DNA from: Cupriavidus basilensis OR16
GTDB lineage: Bacteria; Pseudomonadota; Gammaproteobacteria; Burkholderiales; Burkholderiaceae
DNA length: 64,000 bases
Reading direction: 5' to 3'
NCBI RefSeq assembly: GCF_000243095.1
Contig: NZ_AHJE01000048.1
Span: 84,735 to 148,734, forward strand
The translations under genes were made by a program, and so were the position numbers. Within the stretch, counting starts at the first letter, position 1; every line of letters begins with the position of its first letter. The notes beneath the pieces are model-generated. The model was not told where the DNA came from. It saw only the letters and a program-made list of their open reading frames with translations, and did not search any database. Positions 51,808 through 59,979 of the stretch are shown here, piece after piece.

Positions 51808-53360
51808 TCAGGCCTCATACGCGGTCTCGCCGTGCGAGGTGATGTCCAGACCCTCGCGCTCTTCTTCTTCCGGCACCCGCAGGCCGATCAGCATATCCAC
51901 CAGCTTGAAGGCCACGAAGGCGACCACCCCCGACCACACGATGGTGGTGAGCACGCCTTGGAGCTGGATCCACACCTGGCCCATGATCGAATAGTCGTCC
52001 GAGACCTTGTTGGCCACGTAGTCATAGATACCCGTGCCGCCCAGGCTCGGCGCGGCGAACACGCCGGTCAGGAGCGCACCCAGGATGCCGCCCACGCCGT
52101 GCACGCCGAAGACGTCCAGGGAGTCATCCATGCCCAGCAGCTTCTTCAGGCCGGTCACGCCCCACAGGCACAGCAGGCCGGCAGCGATGCCGATCACGAT
52201 CGAGCCCATCGGGCCGACGAAGCCGGCCGCCGGGGTGATGGCCACCAGGCCAGCCACTGCGCCCGAAGCGCCGCCCAGCATCGAGGGCTTGCCCTTGCTG
52301 ACCCATTCGCCGAAGGTCCAGGACAGCACTGCGGCGCAGGTCGCCAGCAGGGTGTTGACGAAGGCCAGCGCAGCCGAGCCGTTGGCTTCCAGCGCCGAGC
52401 CGGCGTTGAAGCCGAACCAGCCGAACCACAGCAGCGAGGCGCCCACCATGGTGAAGGTCAGGCTGTGCGGACGCAGGGCTTCGCGGCCGAAACCAATGCG
52501 CTTGCCGAACATGAAGGCACCCACCAGGCCGGCCACGGCTGCATTGATGTGCACCACCGTGCCACCAGCGAAGTCGAGCGCGCCCTTCTGGAACAGCCAG
52601 CCGCCCTTGGCCGTGGCAGCCGCGCCGGCTGCCGCGTCGGTGTACAGGTCAGGACCAGGCCAGAACCAGACCATATGGGCCATCGGGATGTACGAGAAGG
52701 TGAACCACAGCACCACGAAGACCAGCACCGCCGAGAACTTGGCACGTTCCGCGAAAGCGCCGATGATCAGGCCGCAGGTAATGGCTGCGAAGGCACACTG
52801 GAATGCGAAGTAAGCCAGTTCCGGGACCACCACGCCCTTGGAGAACGTGGCTGCCACGGCATCGACATTGAGCCCCTTCATGAAGAGCCGGTCGGTGCCG
52901 CCAAAGAAGGCGTTACCCTCGGTGAAGGCGAAGCTGTAGCCATAGATGGCCCACAGCAGCGACACCAGCGAGAAGATCACCAGGCACTGCATCAGCACCG
53001 ACAGCATGTTCTTCGAGCGGACCAGGCCGCCGTAGAACAGTGCCAGGCCAGGCAGCGTCATCAGGATCACGAAGGCCGTGGAGACCAGCAGCCAGGCGGT
53101 ATCGCCCTTGTTGGGCACCGGTGCCGGCGCTGCGCGGGGGCGGCAGCCCCTGCAGGCGCAGTTGCAGCTGCCGCGGGAGCAGTTGCAGATGCGGCGGCAG
53201 CGGGGGCAGCTGCAGGTGCGGCGGTAGCGGCGGCCGGCGCGGAGGCTTCAGCCGCGGGCTTGTCCTGCGCCACGGCGTGGGTGGACAGGCCGATGCCGGC
53301 CGTGCCCAGGGCCAGCGCCATGGCGCCGGTTGTCAGGATGCGCTTGAACCAGGATTTCAT
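51808..53360 (-). CDS. amtB: Ammonium transporter AmtB with signal leader, one-base frameshift in the leader
   Basis: Ammonium channel with eleven helices. Core motifs: DTAWLLVSTAFVILMTLPGLALFYGG, FAFQCAFAAITCGLIIGAFAER, HINAAVAGLVGAFM and DVFGVHGVGGILGALLTGVFA (paired His). Upstream a signal peptide (MKSWFKRILTTGAMALALG ... THAVAQ) and a 40-residue Ala/Pro-rich linker precede the channel, as in related species. The leader and channel are in different frames; one base appears lost at about 53119-53145 (gene would be 518 codons). A GTG at 53118 opens the channel frame. Co-transcribed with glnK. Confidence 0.9.
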
Positions 53361-53391
53361 TGTGATTAACCTCTTGTCGTTGGGCTGTGCG

Positions 53392-53730
53392 TCACAGCGC
53401 GTCGCCGCCGGTCTCGCCGGTACGAATGCGGATGACCTGCTCGATCGGTGCGACAAAGATCTTGCCGTCGCCAATCTTGCCGGTGCGCGCCGATTTCTCG
53501 ATCGCCTCGATGGCCCGGTCGACCACGTCGTCCGGGACGGCCACTTCGATCTTCACCTTGGGCAGGAAATCGACGATGTATTCCGCGCCCCGGTACAGCT
53601 CGGTATGGCCCTTCTGGCGACCGAAGCCCTTGACTTCAGTCACGGTGATGCCGGACACACCCACGTCCGAGAGCGCTTCGCGCACCTCGTCGAGCTTGAA
53701 CGGCTTGATGACGGCGATGATCAGTTTCAT
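53392..53730 (-). CDS. glnK: Nitrogen regulatory protein PII (GlnK)
   Basis: Trimeric 2-oxoglutarate/ATP sensor of 112 residues: MKLIIAVIKPFKLDEVREAL, T-loop VKGFGRQKGHTELYRGAEYIVDFLPK with uridylylation Tyr51, and the C-loop RIRTGETGGDAL. It plugs AmtB when nitrogen is plentiful. 31 bp upstream of amtB and downstream of the outer-membrane protein gene, under the sigma54 promoter at 54692. Confidence 0.96.
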   Translation of the reverse strand: MKLIIAVIKPFKLDEVREALSDVGVSGITVTEVKGFGRQKGHTELYRGAEYIVDFLPKVKIEVAVPDDVVDRAIEAIEKSARTGKIGDGKIFVAPIEQVIRIRTGETGGDAL

Positions 53731-53795
53731 CCGATTTCTCCTCTGAGCGGGACGGCCCGGCCTCTCGTCCGGCGTCCGCTCAACCTGATGCGTGT

Positions 53796-54611
53796 TTAGA
53801 AAGTCTTGGTGATCGAAGCCCAGGCGGTAGCCTTGCCGACGTAGCGGCCATACGAGTTGGTGTAGGCCGACTTGTGCGCATTGGTGTCGATGTAAGCGAT
53901 CGCCAGCGCGAAGCCCTTGCCCAGGTCCTTGGTCAGCCCAAGCTTCCAGTCCGTGTACGAGGCGCTGTTCACGTGCTTCACGTTCTGGTAGCCGACGTGG
54001 GCATTGAGCGTCAGGTCCCAGAAGTTCAGCGGCACGTTGGCCGACAGGTCGGCGTAGTAGCTGTACTTGCTGTCCGCGAAGCCGAACAGGTTGGTCAACG
54101 CCTGCGAGTACTTGAAGAACACCGGGCCAGCGCCGGCGCCGACATACAGTTCCGTGGTGTACGGGCGCGTGAAGCCGGTCGGGTAATCGCCCGGGTAGTA
54201 GTACTGCAGCACGCCCGCGTCATAGTTCCACTCCAGGCCGGCCAGCGTCACCGTGTTCTTGAAGCCGCCGTAGAAGTCCATCTCGATCGGCGCCGAGACT
54301 TTCGGATTGCTGTCGCCGAGCCAGCTGATGCTCGAGTTCCAGTTACCCACGTAGAAGCCGCTCGAATGCGCGTAGTCGAACCCACCCTGGATGGCCGGGC
54401 GGCGGTTGCTCTGCATCAAGCCGCGATAGCGATACTCGCTGGCGAGCGTCACGTTGGCGGTGAAGGTGTGCGGCGAGACCTCGGCGGCGGCGGCGGCGGC
54501 GGCGTCGGTAGGCGCACCGCCCTCCTGCGCACTGCTCTGGGCGAAAGCGGCGGGGGCGAGCCCGCAAAGCACAACTGCACTGGCGCTGACTGCAAGGGCC
54601 AACTTCTTCAT
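53796..54611 (-). CDS. TIGR02001-type outer-membrane beta-barrel protein
   Basis: 271-residue secreted protein: signal peptide ending AAFAQ, an Ala-rich linker, then short aromatic beta strands of TIGR02001 type (FTANVTLASEYRYRGLMQSN, PAIQGGFDYAHSSGFYVGNW, ELYVGAGAGPVFFKYSQ) ending in a C-terminal Phe (ASITKTF), the outer-membrane sorting signal. It is the first gene of an operon with glnK and amtB, under a sigma54 promoter. Linked expression suggests an outer-membrane pore for nitrogen compounds, but this is inference. Confidence 0.85.
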   Translation of the reverse strand: MKKLALAVSASAVVLCGLAPAAFAQSSAQEGGAPTDAAAAAAAEVSPHTFTANVTLASEYRYRGLMQSNRRPAIQGGFDYAHSSGFYVGNWNSSISWLGDSNPKVSAPIEMDFYGGFKNTVTLAGLEWNYDAGVLQYYYPGDYPTGFTRPYTTELYVGAGAGPVFFKYSQALTNLFGFADSKYSYYADLSANVPLNFWDLTLNAHVGYQNVKHVNSASYTDWKLGLTKDLGKGFALAIAYIDTNAHKSAYTNSYGRYVGKATAWASITKTF

Positions 54612-54691
54612 GGATTAGTTCTCCTTTTCCTCTGGCTCGGTACTCGTGTGTTTGAAAGTAATTTGTAGAACGAGGCTCCTGTCACCATTAC

Positions 54692-54707
54692 TGCAACTGC
54701 CGTGCCA
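54692..54707 (-). promoter_or_regulatory. Sigma54 promoter of the outer-membrane protein-glnK-amtB operon
   Basis: On the minus strand TGGCACG-GCAG-TTGCA matches the RpoN consensus TGGCACG-N4-TTGCW exactly, about 80 bp before the start at 54611. It lies in the 377-bp gap 54612-54988. Confidence 0.82.
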
Positions 54708-54738
54708 GGTCGAAACCGAGACATGAGGCCGTCATTTT

Positions 54739-54754
54739 GTGCTCAAAAAAGCAC
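54739..54754. promoter_or_regulatory. GTGCT-N6-AGCAC dyad upstream of the sigma54 promoter
   Basis: GTGCTCAAAAAAGCAC forms a perfect 5-bp inverted repeat, flanked by ATTTT and CAAAAT that extend the symmetry imperfectly. It is 32 bp upstream of the sigma54 element. The half-site order is opposite to the usual NtrC dyad, so its reader is uncertain. Confidence 0.35.
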
Positions 54755-54915
54755 CAAAATAGACGAGGCCGACCGTCTCCTAGCGAACATACTGGCGTTA
54801 AAAGGTGTTACCAGCCCGCGCTGGCGCTTTCCCGGGGACGCTTGAAGCGTGATAATCGGCCCATGCCGGCGGCAAGTGCCGTGCGCGCACCGCGTTTGTC
54901 CGCACACCGTTGCGG

Positions 54916-54932
54916 TGCACCGCGATGCAGCA
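54916..54932. promoter_or_regulatory. NtrC-like enhancer site for glnK-amtB
   Basis: TGCACCGCGATGCAGCA matches TGCACYA-N3-TGGTGCA at 11 of 14 fixed positions, about 210 bp upstream of the sigma54 promoter. Confidence 0.4.
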
Positions 54933-54988
54933 CCCGGAGTCCGCCCACACAGTTATTCGCACCAAGCCGGTGCAAAAGGAGATCCACG

Positions 54989-55252
54989 ATGAAACCGACC
55001 GATCTGTTCAATGATTTCCAGGCCAAGATCAGCGAAGCCCTGCGCAATTCGCCCGCCAAGGACATCGAGAAAAACGTCCGCAGCATGATGACCCAGGGGT
55101 TTTCCAAGCTCGACCTGGTCACCCGCGAGGAATTCGACGTGCAATCGCAGGTGCTGGCGCGCACCCGCGCGCGCCTCGAAGAACTCGAAGCCCGCGTGCT
55201 GGCACTGGAAAGCCGCTCGGCTGGCGGGTCTGACACCCCCGTTTCGGGCTGA
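54989..55252 (+). CDS. ubiK: Ubiquinone biosynthesis accessory factor UbiK
   Basis: 87-residue BMFP/DUF526 protein: MKPTDLFNDFQAKISEALRNSP then an amphipathic coiled coil (LDLVTREEFDVQSQVLARTRARLEELEARVLALE). It helps the Ubi complex handle lipid intermediates with UbiJ. Start with AAAGGAG about 9 nt upstream. Followed by its own terminator and comM. Confidence 0.92.
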   Translation: MKPTDLFNDFQAKISEALRNSPAKDIEKNVRSMMTQGFSKLDLVTREEFDVQSQVLARTRARLEELEARVLALESRSAGGSDTPVSG

Positions 55253-55319
55253 GACCCTTGCCGCGTACCGTGCATGCCCGACGGGTCCTGTGACCCAGGG
55301 CAACGTCCCCGAACGCCAG

Positions 55320-55348
55320 AATGGCCGCCGTAATCCGGCGGCCATTTT
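55320..55348 (+). terminator. Intrinsic terminator after ubiK
   Basis: AATGGCCGCCG / CGGCGGCCATT 11-bp perfect stem and a short T run (TTTT). Confidence 0.78.
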
Positions 55349-55381
55349 CGTTAACACTTCCTTGATGCTTTTCGGAGTGAG

Positions 55382-56926
55382 ATGAGCCTCGCCCTCCTGC
55401 GCAGCCGGGCGCTGACCGGCCTCGAGGCACCGCTGGTATCGGTCGAGGTGCACCTGGCCAACGGCCTGCCCGCATTCAATATCGTGGGGCTGGCCGATAC
55501 CGAGGTGCGTGAAAGCCGCGAGCGGGTGCGCGCGGCGATCCTCAACAGCGGCCTCGAATTCCCCAGCCGGCGGATCACGGTCAACCTGGCACCCGCCGAC
55601 CTGCCCAAGGAATCCGGGCGCTTCGACCTGCCGATCGCGCTTGGCATCCTGGCCGCGAGCGGCCAGGTCCCGCTGGACGGCCTGGGCGCCAGCGAGTTCG
55701 CCGGCGAGCTGTCCCTGTCCGGCGAGCTGCGTCCGGTACGCGGGGCGCTGGCCATGGCCATGGGCCTGGGGCGCGACAACGCGGCGCGGCAAGCCGCGGG
55801 CGAAGGCCCTGCGCGCAGCTTCGTGGTGGCGGCGGAAAACGCACCCGAAGCGGCCCTGATCGACGACATAGCGGTCTATGCGGCGCGCTCCCTGCTGGAA
55901 GTCTGTGCTCACCTTGGGCCACTGCCTGAAAACCGGCTTGCGCGCGCGGAGCCGCTGGTGGAGATCGCCGCGGGAGACCCGGCCGGGCCGGACATCCGGG
56001 ACGTCCGCGGACAGGCGCAAGCGCGCCGCGCCATGGAGATCGCGGCCGCGGGGCAGCACTCGGCCTTGCTGGTCGGGCCGCCAGGCTCCGGCAAGTCCAT
56101 GCTGGCTCAGCGCTTTCCCGGCCTGCTGCCGCCCATGACACTGGACGAAGCACTGGAAGCCGCCGCGGTGCAGAGCCTGACCACCGCCGGCTTCCATGCG
56201 GCCCGCTGGCGCGAGCGGCCTTTCCGCTCGCCACACCACACCGCGTCGGCGGCAGCGCTGGTGGGCGGCGGCAGCAATCCTCGTCCGGGCGAAATTTCAC
56301 TGGCGCACCAGGGCGTGTTGTTTCTGGATGAACTACCGGAATTCGACCGCCGGGTACTGGAGGTCCTGCGCGAACCGCTCGAGTCGGGCCGCGTCACCAT
56401 CTCGCGCGCCACGCGCCAGGCCGATTTCCCTGCCCGTTTCCAGTTTGTCGCCGCCATGAATCCCTGCCCCTGCGGCTACCTGGGGCACCCGTCGCGCCCG
56501 TGCCGGTGCACGCCGGACCAAGTGCTGCGCTACCAGTCCAGGCTGTCCGGGCCCCTGCTCGACCGCATCGACCTGCAAGTCGAGGTGCCGGCCCAGGACC
56601 AGCAGGAAATGCTTGATGGCCCGGCCGGTGAGCCCAGCGCCCAGGTGCGCCAGCGTGTACTGGCCGCCCGCGCGCTGCAGCAGGCGCGCCAGGGCAAACC
56701 CAACGCGGCCCTCTCCGGGCGCGAAATCGACGAGCACTGCCCGCTCGCGCCCGAGGCACAGGCATTGCTGCGCAGCGCCATGACCAAGCTGGCGTGGTCG
56801 GCGCGCGCCTATTTCCGGGCGCTGAAGATCGCCCGCACGATTGCCGATCTAGAGGCCGCCGAGCTGTTGCAGCCAAGCCATGTCGGTGAGGCTATCCAGT
56901 ACCGGCGCGCGCTGCGCACGCCGTAG
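55382..56926 (+). CDS. comM: ComM/YifB AAA+ ATPase (Mg-chelatase-like)
   Basis: 514-residue branch-migration helicase for natural transformation. N-terminal LonB-like fold (VSVEVHLANGLPAFNIVGLADTEVRESRERV), Walker A LLVGPPGSGKSMLAQR, Walker B LFLDELPEFDRRVLE, the Cys cluster NPCPCGYLGHPSRPCRC and a C-terminal winged segment. Normal length. With comF in the window this hints at competence, although no other com genes are here. Confidence 0.94.
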   Translation: MSLALLRSRALTGLEAPLVSVEVHLANGLPAFNIVGLADTEVRESRERVRAAILNSGLEFPSRRITVNLAPADLPKESGRFDLPIALGILAASGQVPLDGLGASEFAGELSLSGELRPVRGALAMAMGLGRDNAARQAAGEGPARSFVVAAENAPEAALIDDIAVYAARSLLEVCAHLGPLPENRLARAEPLVEIAAGDPAGPDIRDVRGQAQARRAMEIAAAGQHSALLVGPPGSGKSMLAQRFPGLLPPMTLDEALEAAAVQSLTTAGFHAARWRERPFRSPHHTASAAALVGGGSNPRPGEISLAHQGVLFLDELPEFDRRVLEVLREPLESGRVTISRATRQADFPARFQFVAAMNPCPCGYLGHPSRPCRCTPDQVLRYQSRLSGPLLDRIDLQVEVPAQDQQEMLDGPAGEPSAQVRQRVLAARALQQARQGKPNAALSGREIDEHCPLAPEAQALLRSAMTKLAWSARAYFRALKIARTIADLEAAELLQPSHVGEAIQYRRALRTP

Positions 56927-56929
56927 CCA

Positions 56930-57097
56930 TCATGCCCGGCGCGGCGGCACGGCTACCGGGGGTTCCGTTGGGGGTGGCGGCTCTTCGATCGGAGGGAGGT
57001 CGGGCGGCACGCCCGGGGGCAGCGGATCCTCGGCCGGTGGCACGGTGTGGACCGGCCGCGCGTGCAATGGAGCCTGCTGGGGGGAAGAGCTTCGCAT
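56930..57097 (-). CDS. Proline-rich small protein
   Basis: 55 residues, about one third Pro: HTVPPAEDPLPPGVPPDLPP and EEPPPPTEPP repeats, ending VPPRRA. Small Pro/Glu-rich proteins of this kind are common and uncharacterised in Cupriavidus. Starts at 57097 (MRSSSPQQAPLH). A longer frame upstream on this strand is probably not used. Low complexity makes the call uncertain. Confidence 0.5.
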   Translation of the reverse strand: MRSSSPQQAPLHARPVHTVPPAEDPLPPGVPPDLPPIEEPPPPTEPPVAVPPRRA

Positions 57098-57224
57098 TGC
57101 TGGCCTCCAATCGGGTTGTCTTCGTCTTACCCTATTGAAGCAAACGCATCCGTTGGAAGCCAGCGATAGATATCGTGAGCAATGGATCGATGAATCGGGC
57201 CAGCGGGGAACCGGCCCTGGCACT

Positions 57225-57875
57225 TCACGCCGGATGGCGCCTGACGAAGAACAGCGCCGCGCCAACGGCCACCAGCACGCTGCCGAAGATCCGGTTCTGC
57301 CAGCGCACCGCGCGCGCATTGCGGAACAGGCCGCGCATGTCGCTAGCCATCAGCGCGTATCCGTGGATCACCACCAGGTCCACACCGCACATGGTCGCGG
57401 CCAGGATGGCAAGCTGGGGCCCGAGCGCGTGGGCGGGATCGATGAACTGCGGCAACACCGCCACCATGAAGATGATGCCCTTGGGGTTGGTCACATTGGT
57501 CAGCAGGCCCGTGGCAAAACGGCGGCGCGGGCTCAGCGCGGCAACGCGCGGCGCTTCCGTGCCCTGCGCGGCATCGTCCTGGCCGCCGTCCACCCGTGCG
57601 CGCCATTGCTGCACGCCGATGTAGATCAGGTAGAGCGCACCGATCGTCTTGACCACAGCGAAGGCATGCTCGGAGGCCACCAGCAGCGCGCCCAGGCCGC
57701 CGCCGGCCACCAGCAGGATGATGACCAGCCCGGTCTGCAAGCCAAAGATCGTGGTGGTGGTCTTGCGCAGCCCATAGGACAGGCCATGGCTCATCGACAG
57801 CACCGCGCCGGAACCCGGCGACACGGCAATCACCCAACAGGCCGCGAAATAGGCCAGCCAAACATCCCAACGCAT
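57225..57875 (-). CDS. LysE/RhtB family exporter
   Basis: 216-residue inner-membrane amino-acid exporter with six helices. Motifs SPGSGAVLSMSHGLSYG near residue 20, GALYLIYIGVQQWR and FATGLLTNVTNPKGIIFMVAVLPQF. Substrate unknown; homoserine/threonine or similar is usual. About 130 bp after the Pro-rich gene in the reverse order, and not in an operon. Confidence 0.9.
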   Translation of the reverse strand: MRWDVWLAYFAACWVIAVSPGSGAVLSMSHGLSYGLRKTTTTIFGLQTGLVIILLVAGGGLGALLVASEHAFAVVKTIGALYLIYIGVQQWRARVDGGQDDAAQGTEAPRVAALSPRRRFATGLLTNVTNPKGIIFMVAVLPQFIDPAHALGPQLAILAATMCGVDLVVIHGYALMASDMRGLFRNARAVRWQNRIFGSVLVAVGAALFFVRRHPA

Positions 57876-57931
57876 TGCGTTACTCCCTGGAAATAATCTG
57901 TCTTGAAATCTGTGTTTAAGCTTGGAGCGCT

Positions 57932-57957
57932 CGGCTCAGTCGGCTCAGTCAGCTCAG
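57932..57957. repeat. Nonamer repeat over the lipoprotein stop codon
   Basis: CGGCTCAGT twice and CAGCTCAG once in tandem. The stop codon of the minus-strand lipoprotein gene (57954-57956) is in the third unit. Confidence 0.8.
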
Positions 57958-58562
57958 AACGGATGGAAACCGGTCAGGAACTGGTCGATCTGTTCCGCCT
58001 GGCGCTGGTCGCGCGCAGCCTCTCCCGCCTCCAGCACGACCGCCTGGTAGACGTGCACGCCCGACGCCACCAGCCGCGCGGTCAGCCTGCGTGGCGACTG
58101 GTCCTGGGGCGATACCGCGGCCACCTGCAGCTCCACGCCCTCTAGTGCCACTGCCGGCGATGCGGCCGACATCACCGTCACCTTGCGGGTCTTGACCGCG
58201 TCGGCGGGATGCGGCCCGAGGTTGCCGAGCAGGCCATTCTGCATGGAATCCAGCGCCGCCTGCCGCAACTCGGCGTCATCGGCGGGCAAGGTCACCACGC
58301 CCACGGCGAACAAGGTCTCGTCGACCCGGGCCGCGTCCATCGTCATGGGCAGCTTGCGCCCGGCAATCGCCACCTCGCGCGCGGCGCCGGACGGCTTGCC
58401 GGGATAAAGCGCCGCGTAGGCGCCTTCGTTAGACTGGATGGTGCGCCAGTCATAGCGAGGCGAACAGGCGATCAGCCCGGCGCCGAGCGCCCCCAGGACG
58501 ATGGCTTTGGCAAGCGGGGACCGCGACAAACGGAAATACCGGGGAAACCAGACGTAGGGCAT
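57954..58562 (-). CDS. Putative lipoprotein of unknown function
   Basis: 202 residues with a signal peptide and lipobox LIAC (Cys33). The mature part reads YDWRTIQSNEGAYAALYPGKPSGAAREV, and later VALEGVELQVAAVSPQ and ARLVASGVHVYQAVVLEAG, resembling uncharacterised periplasmic proteins of Burkholderiales. No domain recognised. Divergent from the thioredoxin-like gene at 58638. Confidence 0.75.
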   Translation of the reverse strand: MPYVWFPRYFRLSRSPLAKAIVLGALGAGLIACSPRYDWRTIQSNEGAYAALYPGKPSGAAREVAIAGRKLPMTMDAARVDETLFAVGVVTLPADDAELRQAALDSMQNGLLGNLGPHPADAVKTRKVTVMSAASPAVALEGVELQVAAVSPQDQSPRRLTARLVASGVHVYQAVVLEAGEAARDQRQAEQIDQFLTGFHPF

Positions 58563-58637
58563 CAGGGCGGCGAATGCGGAAATAAGCCGCTATTATCGTG
58601 GAACCCGCGTGCCAGCGCTCATCCACATTGCCTGCCA

Positions 58638-59168
58638 ATGCAAACCCAGCCATCCATCCGGCTAATGCAGTCATCCTTCCGGGGTGTCTTTGGCACCGCA
58701 CGCCGTCATGGCGCGGCGATGCTTGGCGCCATGCTGGTTGCAGCAAGCACGAGCGCCATGGCCGCCACGGCCCACCTGCCCCCAGCCAACGACCTGGCCA
58801 CCCAGGCCGCGGCGGCGGCAAGCCAGGGCGAGCCCTTGGTCGTGCTGGTGACGCTGCCCGGCTGCGTCTACTGCGAAACGGTGCGCCGCAACTATCTCGG
58901 CCCGCAGGCCGCGGCGGGCGAAATCGTGGCGCGCGAGCTCGACATGACCGCCGACACGCCGCTGCGCAACGCCGATGGCAGCATGACCACGGCGCGGGAA
59001 TGGGCCCGCAGCCGCAATGTGGCTGTAGCGCCCACGGTGCTCTTCCTCGACGCGCGCGGCCGCTCCCTGGCCACGCCGCTGCGCGGCATGCAGCCCGACT
59101 TCTATGGCGCCTACCTGGAGCAGGCGCTGGACCAGGCCCGCTCGGCCTTGGCAAGCAAGACGCATTAA
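58638..59168 (+). CDS. Periplasmic thioredoxin-fold protein (CxxC)
   Basis: 176 residues with a signal peptide (AMLGAMLVAASTSAMAAT). The redox motif LPGCVYCETV has CVYC, followed by a cis-Pro-type turn VAPTVLFLDARG. SoxW/thioredoxin-like family. It lies 120 bp before the TlpA-like gene; both may act in periplasmic disulfide or cytochrome c maturation chemistry. Start ATG at 58638 (MQTQPSIRL); 58665 (MQSSFRG) possible. Confidence 0.82.
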   Translation: MQTQPSIRLMQSSFRGVFGTARRHGAAMLGAMLVAASTSAMAATAHLPPANDLATQAAAAASQGEPLVVLVTLPGCVYCETVRRNYLGPQAAAGEIVARELDMTADTPLRNADGSMTTAREWARSRNVAVAPTVLFLDARGRSLATPLRGMQPDFYGAYLEQALDQARSALASKTH

Positions 59169-59291
59169 GGCGCACGAAGGCGCACCCCGCTGCGGCCAAT
59201 CGCCGCATCCGCGGCGGCTCGGCGAATGCGTCCGGCAGCATCCCGGCAGCGGCAGTAGAATGGTGGCTTGTCTGACCTGTCGGCGAGCATC

Positions 59292-59840
59292 ATGACGACC
59301 TCCGTTTCTCCCCCCACCCCGGCAAGCCCCGCCTCGCGCAAGCTCTGGCCGGCCGTCGCCGCCGTGCTGCTGGTTGCCGTGCTGGGCTGGTTCGGATACC
59401 GCGCCATCGCGCCCGCCAATGCGGCGCCGCCCGCCACGTTCACGCTGCTGTCGGGTGAAAAGGTCAGCACCGCCGATCTCAAGGGCAAGGTCTACCTGGT
59501 CAACTTCTGGGCGACCAGCTGCGTCACCTGCGTCAAGGAAATGCCGGACATGGTCCGCACCTATGACAAGTTCAAGGGCAAGGGCCTGGAATTCGTGGCC
59601 GTGGCAATGAGCTATGACCCGCCCATGTACGTGATGAATTATGCGCAAACGCGCAAGCTGCCGTTCAAGGTGGCGATGGATTCCGACGGCGCTGCGGCCA
59701 AGGCCTTCGGCGAGGTGCAACTGACCCCGACCACCTTCGTGATCGACAAGGACGGCCACATCCTCAAGCGCTATGTGGGCGAGCCCGAGTGGGACGCACT
59801 GCACAAGCTGCTCGACGGCGCGCTCGCCAAGGCGGCCTGA
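59292..59840 (+). CDS. TlpA/ResA-like thiol-disulfide oxidoreductase
   Basis: 182 residues: N-terminal membrane anchor (LWPAVAAVLLVAVLGWFGYRAI), AhpC/TSA-like thioredoxin domain with WATSCVTCVKEM (CVTC) and VQLTPTTFVIDKDGHI (cis-Pro). Such proteins keep apo-cytochrome c or copper sites reduced. Start MTTSVSPP is preferred over a 59268 ATG. Followed by a terminator. Confidence 0.88.
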   Translation: MTTSVSPPTPASPASRKLWPAVAAVLLVAVLGWFGYRAIAPANAAPPATFTLLSGEKVSTADLKGKVYLVNFWATSCVTCVKEMPDMVRTYDKFKGKGLEFVAVAMSYDPPMYVMNYAQTRKLPFKVAMDSDGAAAKAFGEVQLTPTTFVIDKDGHILKRYVGEPEWDALHKLLDGALAKAA

Positions 59841-59870
59841 GCCGCCGCCCGGCCCACCTCCCCCGCCTAG

Positions 59871-59898
59871 AAAGGTGCCTTCCATGGCACCTTTTTTT
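59871..59898 (+). terminator. Intrinsic terminator after the TlpA-like gene
   Basis: AAAGGTGCC / GGCACCTTT 9-bp stem around TTCCAT, then seven T. Confidence 0.88.
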
Positions 59899-59979
59899 AT
59901 TACCGGGCGCCGTCGGGCAATGCCCGGCTTGCGCAGCCCGGCTGTATGGATATACAGTTACCGGCAGCTTTCCCCGCCC

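Noticed and set aside
51832..53799. 655-codon open frame opposite amtB and glnK
   Set aside because: Antisense shadow; both real genes have full motifs on the minus strand.
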